From contig JAAFIF010000066.1 in NCBI GenBank assembly GCA_013298625.1, forward strand, positions 1 through 54,872: 54,872 bases of DNA, read 5' to 3'. Both the position numbers and the translations under genes were made by a program. Below are positions 51,788 through 54,872 of this stretch, in pieces. How positions within the stretch are numbered: the stretch's first letter is position 1; every line of letters starts with the position of its first letter. This DNA is from Myxococcales bacterium (GTDB lineage Bacteria; Myxococcota_A; Polyangia; Polyangiales; Ga0077539). The notes beneath the pieces are model-generated. The model made no database searches, was not told the origin of the DNA, and saw only the letters and a list, made by a program, of their open reading frames with translations.

Positions 51788-52635
51788 GCGTGCTCCGAGA
51801 GCCAGTGTTCGATCGTGCCGAAGCGATCGATCGCGCGCTCGAGCGGCGCATAGAGGGCAGTGCGCCCCACGCGCCACGCCTTGAGCCCCTCGAGGTCCAT
51901 CAGCGGTCGCACCACGGGGTCGCCGTAGTCTTGCGACAGCAAGAGCTCGGCGAAGCGGCTCACGTCAACGGCGCGCGTGTCGTCGAGGACCGTGAAATTG
52001 CAGTGATCATACGGCTCGGTGAGCGCCAGCGTGCGCAGCGCCCCCGAGGGGACGGTCCCGTCTCGCGAGAACCCGAGGACGTTGGCGTCGAGCACGCACG
52101 CCGCGTCGACGCTGCCCGCGAGCAGCGCTTTGACCGCGTCGCGCTCGCCGCCGATGTGGTCGCCGTGCTTTCCGACGAGGACGTCGAAGAGCTGCGCGGT
52201 GATGTCTCGATCGGGGTCCACGCCGTTCTCGGCGAGGTGCAGCTTCGGGAGGATGGTCGCTTGCGGCGAGTCGCTCGCGCCGAAGGCGACGCGGCGTCCC
52301 GTCAAATCCGCGAGGGATTTTACAGGTCCGTCCGCGCGCACGAGGATGGCGCTGCGCAGGTCCTGGTCGCTGTCTCGCATGGCGATCGCCCGCGCGGTGC
52401 GGCCGAGCTTGCGCGCGAGGCGCTCGGCTTGAAGCCACGCGAGCGGAGAGTTCCACGAGACGTCGTGCTCGCCGAGAAAGAGCCCTTCGACCTGGCGCTC
52501 GTAGTTTGTGTAGAGCACGTAGTCGAAGGCGAGCCCGCGCGAGGCGAACCATTGCACGAAGCCGTCCCAGATCGTGACGACCTTGGCGTCGTACGCGACG
52601 GCGCCGAGCGTGAGCGCAGAAGAAACGCGTTTCAT
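51784..52635 (-). CDS. PhnD/SsuA/transferrin-type substrate-binding protein without signal peptide
   Basis: A 283-residue periplasmic-binding-protein fold of the PhnD group: LTLGAVAYDAKVVTIWDGFVQWFASRGLAFDYVLYTNYERQVEGL (GfevdyvlytnY.rqve) and a central SLADLTGRRVAFGASDSPQATILPKLHLAENGVD, where the hinge and anion site usually lie, then GSVDAACVLDANVL. There is no signal peptide or lipobox, so it would stay in the cytoplasm, and no ABC permease or ATPase is adjacent. It may therefore be a carrier or enzyme subunit rather than a transport component. Placed 14 bp after the acyl-CoA dehydrogenase-like gene and ATGA-coupled to the ferritin-like gene. Confidence 0.82.
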   Translation of the reverse strand: MKRVSSALTLGAVAYDAKVVTIWDGFVQWFASRGLAFDYVLYTNYERQVEGLFLGEHDVSWNSPLAWLQAERLARKLGRTARAIAMRDSDQDLRSAILVRADGPVKSLADLTGRRVAFGASDSPQATILPKLHLAENGVDPDRDITAQLFDVLVGKHGDHIGGERDAVKALLAGSVDAACVLDANVLGFSRDGTVPSGALRTLALTEPYDHCNFTVLDDTRAVDVSRFAELLLSQDYGDPVVRPLMDLEGLKAWRVGRTALYAPLERAIDRFGTIEHWLSEHA

Positions 52636-52649
52636 CAGCGATTCTCCAA

Positions 52650-53780
52650 TCAAAACAGCGGAAGGCCCACGAGCGCGCGGCCCATGAACTCGTACAGGGC
52701 GTCGCTGGTCGGCGCCATCACGAAGCCCGCGCGCGCGTCGCGAAACGCCCGCTCGACGCCGCTCTCTTTGCGAAACGCAGCGCCGCCGCAGACGCGCATC
52801 GCGAGGTCGGTCACCTCGAGCGCGCACTCGTTTGTGAGGGCCTTGCACTCGAGCACGCGCAGCTGCGCGTCGGCGCGCCCGGTCGCGAGGGCCGCGAGCG
52901 AGTCTTGCCAGAGGCATCGCGCGGCGTCCGCGCGGAGCTTGGCGCGAGAGAGGTACGCGCGCACCGTCGGGAGGTCCGCGATGCTGCTGTTCAAGTGCTG
53001 GTGCTTCGTCCCGGTCACGTGCGCGATCGCGCGGCCCACGGAGGCCTCCATGAGCCCCACTGAGCACGCCGAGTTGAGCATCGAGAACACAGGCAGAACC
53101 ACGCCCATCATCACGTCGAACCCGGCGCCGTCCGCGCCGAGCCGCGCGGACTCAGGCAGCACCACGCCCTCGGCGACGACCGGCGCCGAGTCGTTTCCGC
53201 GCAGCCCGAGGCCGTCGAACGCCGCCGCGATCTTGAGGCCCTTCGCCCCGCGCGGGACGAGCCAGATCGTCGAGGCTCCCTCCGAGCCGATGGGCTTGCT
53301 CGACCACACGTACGCCGTGGCGTCGGTGGCGGCCGTGACCCAGCTCTTGTGTGCGTCGAGCCGCACGCCTCCGTCGACCTTCGTCGCCGTGCTGACGGGC
53401 GCCCAGAAGTGACTGCGCGAGCCTTGCTCGGAGAAGGCCAGCGTGGAGAGGTGCTTTCCTGCGGTGATTTCGCGGCGAACGGACTCGGCGCCGAGCTTCT
53501 CGATCACGGCCGTGCCGCAGTAGTGCATGCAGAGCACCATGGCCGACGAGGCGCACTCGCGAGCGATGCGCTCGACCGCGCGCGCGGCGTGCTCGAGCGT
53601 CCCGCCCATGCCGCCGACGGACGTGTCCGAGAAGAGCGCGAGGAGCCCTTCGGCGCGGAGGGCCTCGATCGATTCAGCAGGAAATCTCCCGCGCGAATCG
53701 ACGTCCTGGGCGTGTTGCGCGGCGACCTTGGCCACGCGCTCGAGGGAGGATGCGAAGTCCGCTTCGTTGAGAGTGCTCAT
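52650..53780 (-). CDS. Acyl-CoA dehydrogenase-like flavoprotein
   Basis: A 376-residue member of the acyl-CoA dehydrogenase superfamily: N-terminal helical domain (RVAKVAAQHAQDVDSRGRFPAESIEALRAEGLLAL), FAD-proximal STLAFSEQGSRSHFW, beta-domain HKSWVTAATDATAYVW, LGLRGNDSAPV, and a C-terminal helical domain with AMRVCGGAAFRKESGVERAFRDARAGFVMAPTSDALYEFMGRALVGLPLF. The superfamily includes true dehydrogenases and flavin monooxygenases that cleave C-S or C-N bonds (DszC, SfnC). LYEFMGRAL replaces the usual EGT....GR motif, so the acid base is uncertain. First gene of the three-gene operon; context with a PhnD-like protein and a TusA-like domain makes a non-fatty-acid, possibly sulfur-related substrate plausible. 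Confidence 0.85.
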   Translation of the reverse strand: MSTLNEADFASSLERVAKVAAQHAQDVDSRGRFPAESIEALRAEGLLALFSDTSVGGMGGTLEHAARAVERIARECASSAMVLCMHYCGTAVIEKLGAESVRREITAGKHLSTLAFSEQGSRSHFWAPVSTATKVDGGVRLDAHKSWVTAATDATAYVWSSKPIGSEGASTIWLVPRGAKGLKIAAAFDGLGLRGNDSAPVVAEGVVLPESARLGADGAGFDVMMGVVLPVFSMLNSACSVGLMEASVGRAIAHVTGTKHQHLNSSIADLPTVRAYLSRAKLRADAARCLWQDSLAALATGRADAQLRVLECKALTNECALEVTDLAMRVCGGAAFRKESGVERAFRDARAGFVMAPTSDALYEFMGRALVGLPLF

Positions 53781-53832
53781 GGATGTACCTGTGCCGGGTC
53801 TGTTGGAGTGATGGCAGCGATGGCGCGCGCAT

Positions 53833-53861
53833 CCTCCGTGGACCCGTTGTTGGCACGGAGG
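53833..53861. promoter_or_regulatory. Hairpin upstream of the acyl-CoA dehydrogenase-like operon
   Basis: CCTCCGTG and CACGGAGG form a perfect 8-bp stem with a 13-nt loop, 53 bp upstream of the operon's ATG on the minus strand. It may be a leader structure or operator. The rest of the 327-bp region 53781-54107 shows no gene or recognised site. Confidence 0.4.
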
Positions 53862-54107
53862 TCACATCGCGGGCGTTCGTTCGGGCTCGGAACCTCCGAG
53901 CGCGATCGACGCTCAGAGGCAGTGAGTGGCTGCGTTCATGGGCGGGGAGGCTAACAGAGCGGGGCGAGAGCGAAAGAGGGTGAAGCGGGGCTGGAAGTCT
54001 TCGCCGGCGAATGCGACAAGCGCAGACGATGACGGGACGACGGTGTCGGGCGCTGCTGGGGTGCCTTTGCTTGTTCGATTCGTGAATCAGAGCGGGAGTC
54101 CATCGAG

Positions 54108-54743
54108 ATGATTTCTTCTGCGCCTTCGGTCCCTACGAGATCACCGTTCTCTGCGCTGGATCCCGCGTCGGAGTCGTTGGTCCTGATCACTGCGCTCCAT
54201 CGATTGCTTCAATTGCAGAAGTACATGTGGCTCACAGCGCAGGAGCGGCTGGCTTTCGAGGCGGTCGACGGGATCCTTCGGGACGCGCGAGCAGCGTTGA
54301 ACTGTCGAACTGTGACGTTGGTCGAACTGGAGCAGATCTTCGACGCGGTCGACGCTCACTTCGGCAGCCTCGTAGAGTTTGTCGGCGACGGATTCAGCGG
54401 GCTGGTGGTAGCCGCCGTGCTGGACACGCTCGAGGGGCTTTGTATCGACGGTCCGCGGCCAAGCTATGTGCGAGACAATTTGTGGTATACGTGCTCAACC
54501 GTTATCCGTAATATGGTGGGGCGTTTGGTTGACTCTGTTGATGAGTACTTGCGTCTTCTGCAGTCCGTTGAATCTGCCGAGCAGGCACTCCTCAAGGAGA
54601 TTGAACAGGCAGTCGTACGACATGGGTCCGCGGCTCCTTCGGTCATTGGTGATCGATTCGCTATTTCGTTCGCGGAAGAATACCGCAAGGCCATGGCGCT
54701 GAATTCAGACGAGCATCGTGGCCGGCGACGCGCTCGAGCTTGA
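54108..54743 (+). CDS. Orphan protein of unknown function, lower GC
   Basis: A 211-residue, mostly helical, soluble protein with no family I recognise. There is no signal peptide or membrane segment. Segments such as LDPASESLVLITALHRLLQLQKYMWLTAQERLAFEAVDGIL and DSVDEYLRLLQSVESAEQALLKEIEQAV suggest a helical bundle; the end is basic (HRGRRRARA). Base composition and codon use (TTT, GTA, AAT, ATA and similar codons) are visibly less GC-biased than in the rest of the window, and a copy of the genomic repeat follows 2 bp after its stop, both consistent with acquisition from outside. An immunity-like or conflict-system gene would fit the context but nothing in the sequence proves it. Confidence 0.65.
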   Translation: MISSAPSVPTRSPFSALDPASESLVLITALHRLLQLQKYMWLTAQERLAFEAVDGILRDARAALNCRTVTLVELEQIFDAVDAHFGSLVEFVGDGFSGLVVAAVLDTLEGLCIDGPRPSYVRDNLWYTCSTVIRNMVGRLVDSVDEYLRLLQSVESAEQALLKEIEQAVVRHGSAAPSVIGDRFAISFAEEYRKAMALNSDEHRGRRRARA

Positions 54744-54745
54744 AG

Positions 54746-54872
54746 GGGTGTGATTGCGGATCGTGCGGGCGGTGAGCGAGCGGTGCGCGGCCCCCACCCG
54801 CGCTACCGCGCGCCCCGCCCCCGCGCAGAGCGCAAGGGCGGCGGCTCAGCATGCTGAAGCGCTCGGAAATAG
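54746..54872 (+). repeat. Third copy of the R1 / GC-rich repeat module, cut by the window end
   Basis: Begins with the R1 junction (54746-54767), then GGTGCGCGGCCCCCACCCGC, the CCCCGCCCCCGCGC stretch and GCGCAAGGGCGGCGGCTC, following 34192-34380 with small changes (AGCATGCTGAAGCG in place of the TGCATGGTGAATCG segment). It carries a single 41-bp-type unit instead of three and continues beyond the window. Confidence 0.88.

Noticed and set aside
53781..54000. SAM-type riboswitch upstream of the ACAD-like operon
   Set aside because: Only one hairpin is visible; the conserved SAM-I or SAM-II core sequences are absent.

Overview
The window looks like chromosome from a high-GC, Gram-negative predatory or soil bacterium of the Myxococcota, probably Polyangiia. 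This is an inference from gene content: a PEGA-tailed Ser/Thr kinase divergent from an FHA sigma-54 activator, a DUF2378-like protein, many lipoproteins with short low-complexity linkers, a copper monooxygenase fused to a cytochrome c motif, thrombospondin type 3 repeats in an outer-membrane protein, and pervasive 1-4 bp ATGA/GTGA gene overlaps. No rRNA or tRNA was seen, so the lineage cannot be fixed from this window.

Layout. 118-5701 (minus) is a tightly coupled molybdenum hydroxylase operon: FAD subunit, 2Fe-2S subunit, molybdopterin subunit, a DUF606-type membrane protein, a MobA-like nucleotidyltransferase for the cofactor, then a NadD-like adenylyltransferase. 5753-7493 holds three small genes: a zinc-ribbon membrane protein, a Cys-rich domain protein and a DUF2378-like protein. 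7566-18495 (minus) is the centrepiece: TetR regulator, a single-chain 3265-residue type I fatty acid synthase and AcpS, each pair joined by an ATGA overlap and preceded by a perfect 26-bp palindrome. The synthase has the actinobacterial/fungal domain order (AT-ER-DH-MPT-ACP-KR-KS), and the fas-acpS pairing is that of mycobacteria.

18587-32186 carries surface, redox and signalling genes: a repeat lipoprotein, the copper monooxygenase/cytochrome c protein, the divergent kinase and sigma-54 activator, a DUF2236 protein, two exported proteins in an overlapping pair, a small membrane protein, a cytochrome c lipoprotein, a TruB-type pseudouridine synthase and an OmpA-like barrel with calcium-binding repeats. 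32193-36477 has a WD40-like protein and an ABC-F ATPase separated by a 600-bp inverted repeat.

36599-38162 has two orphan lipoproteins and a relic of another lipoprotein start. 38288-38634 is a MITE-like element. 38872-41251 is an ABC exporter operon ending in its own TetR gene and preceded by repeated TetR-type operators. 43043-48885 (minus) is a three-gene MoxR AAA+ system with a degenerate vWA-like partner and a very large third component. 49012-50548 holds a GNAT protein and a lipoprotein. 50567-53780 (minus) is an unusual operon of acyl-CoA dehydrogenase-like flavoprotein, PhnD/SsuA-like binding protein and a TusA-like/ferritin-like fusion. 54108-54743 is an orphan gene of visibly lower GC, followed by another copy of the genomic repeat.

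The observations I rate highest are the type I FAS operon with its operator, the MoxR ternary system, the ACAD/PhnD/TusA-ferritin module, and the linked families of inverted repeats.
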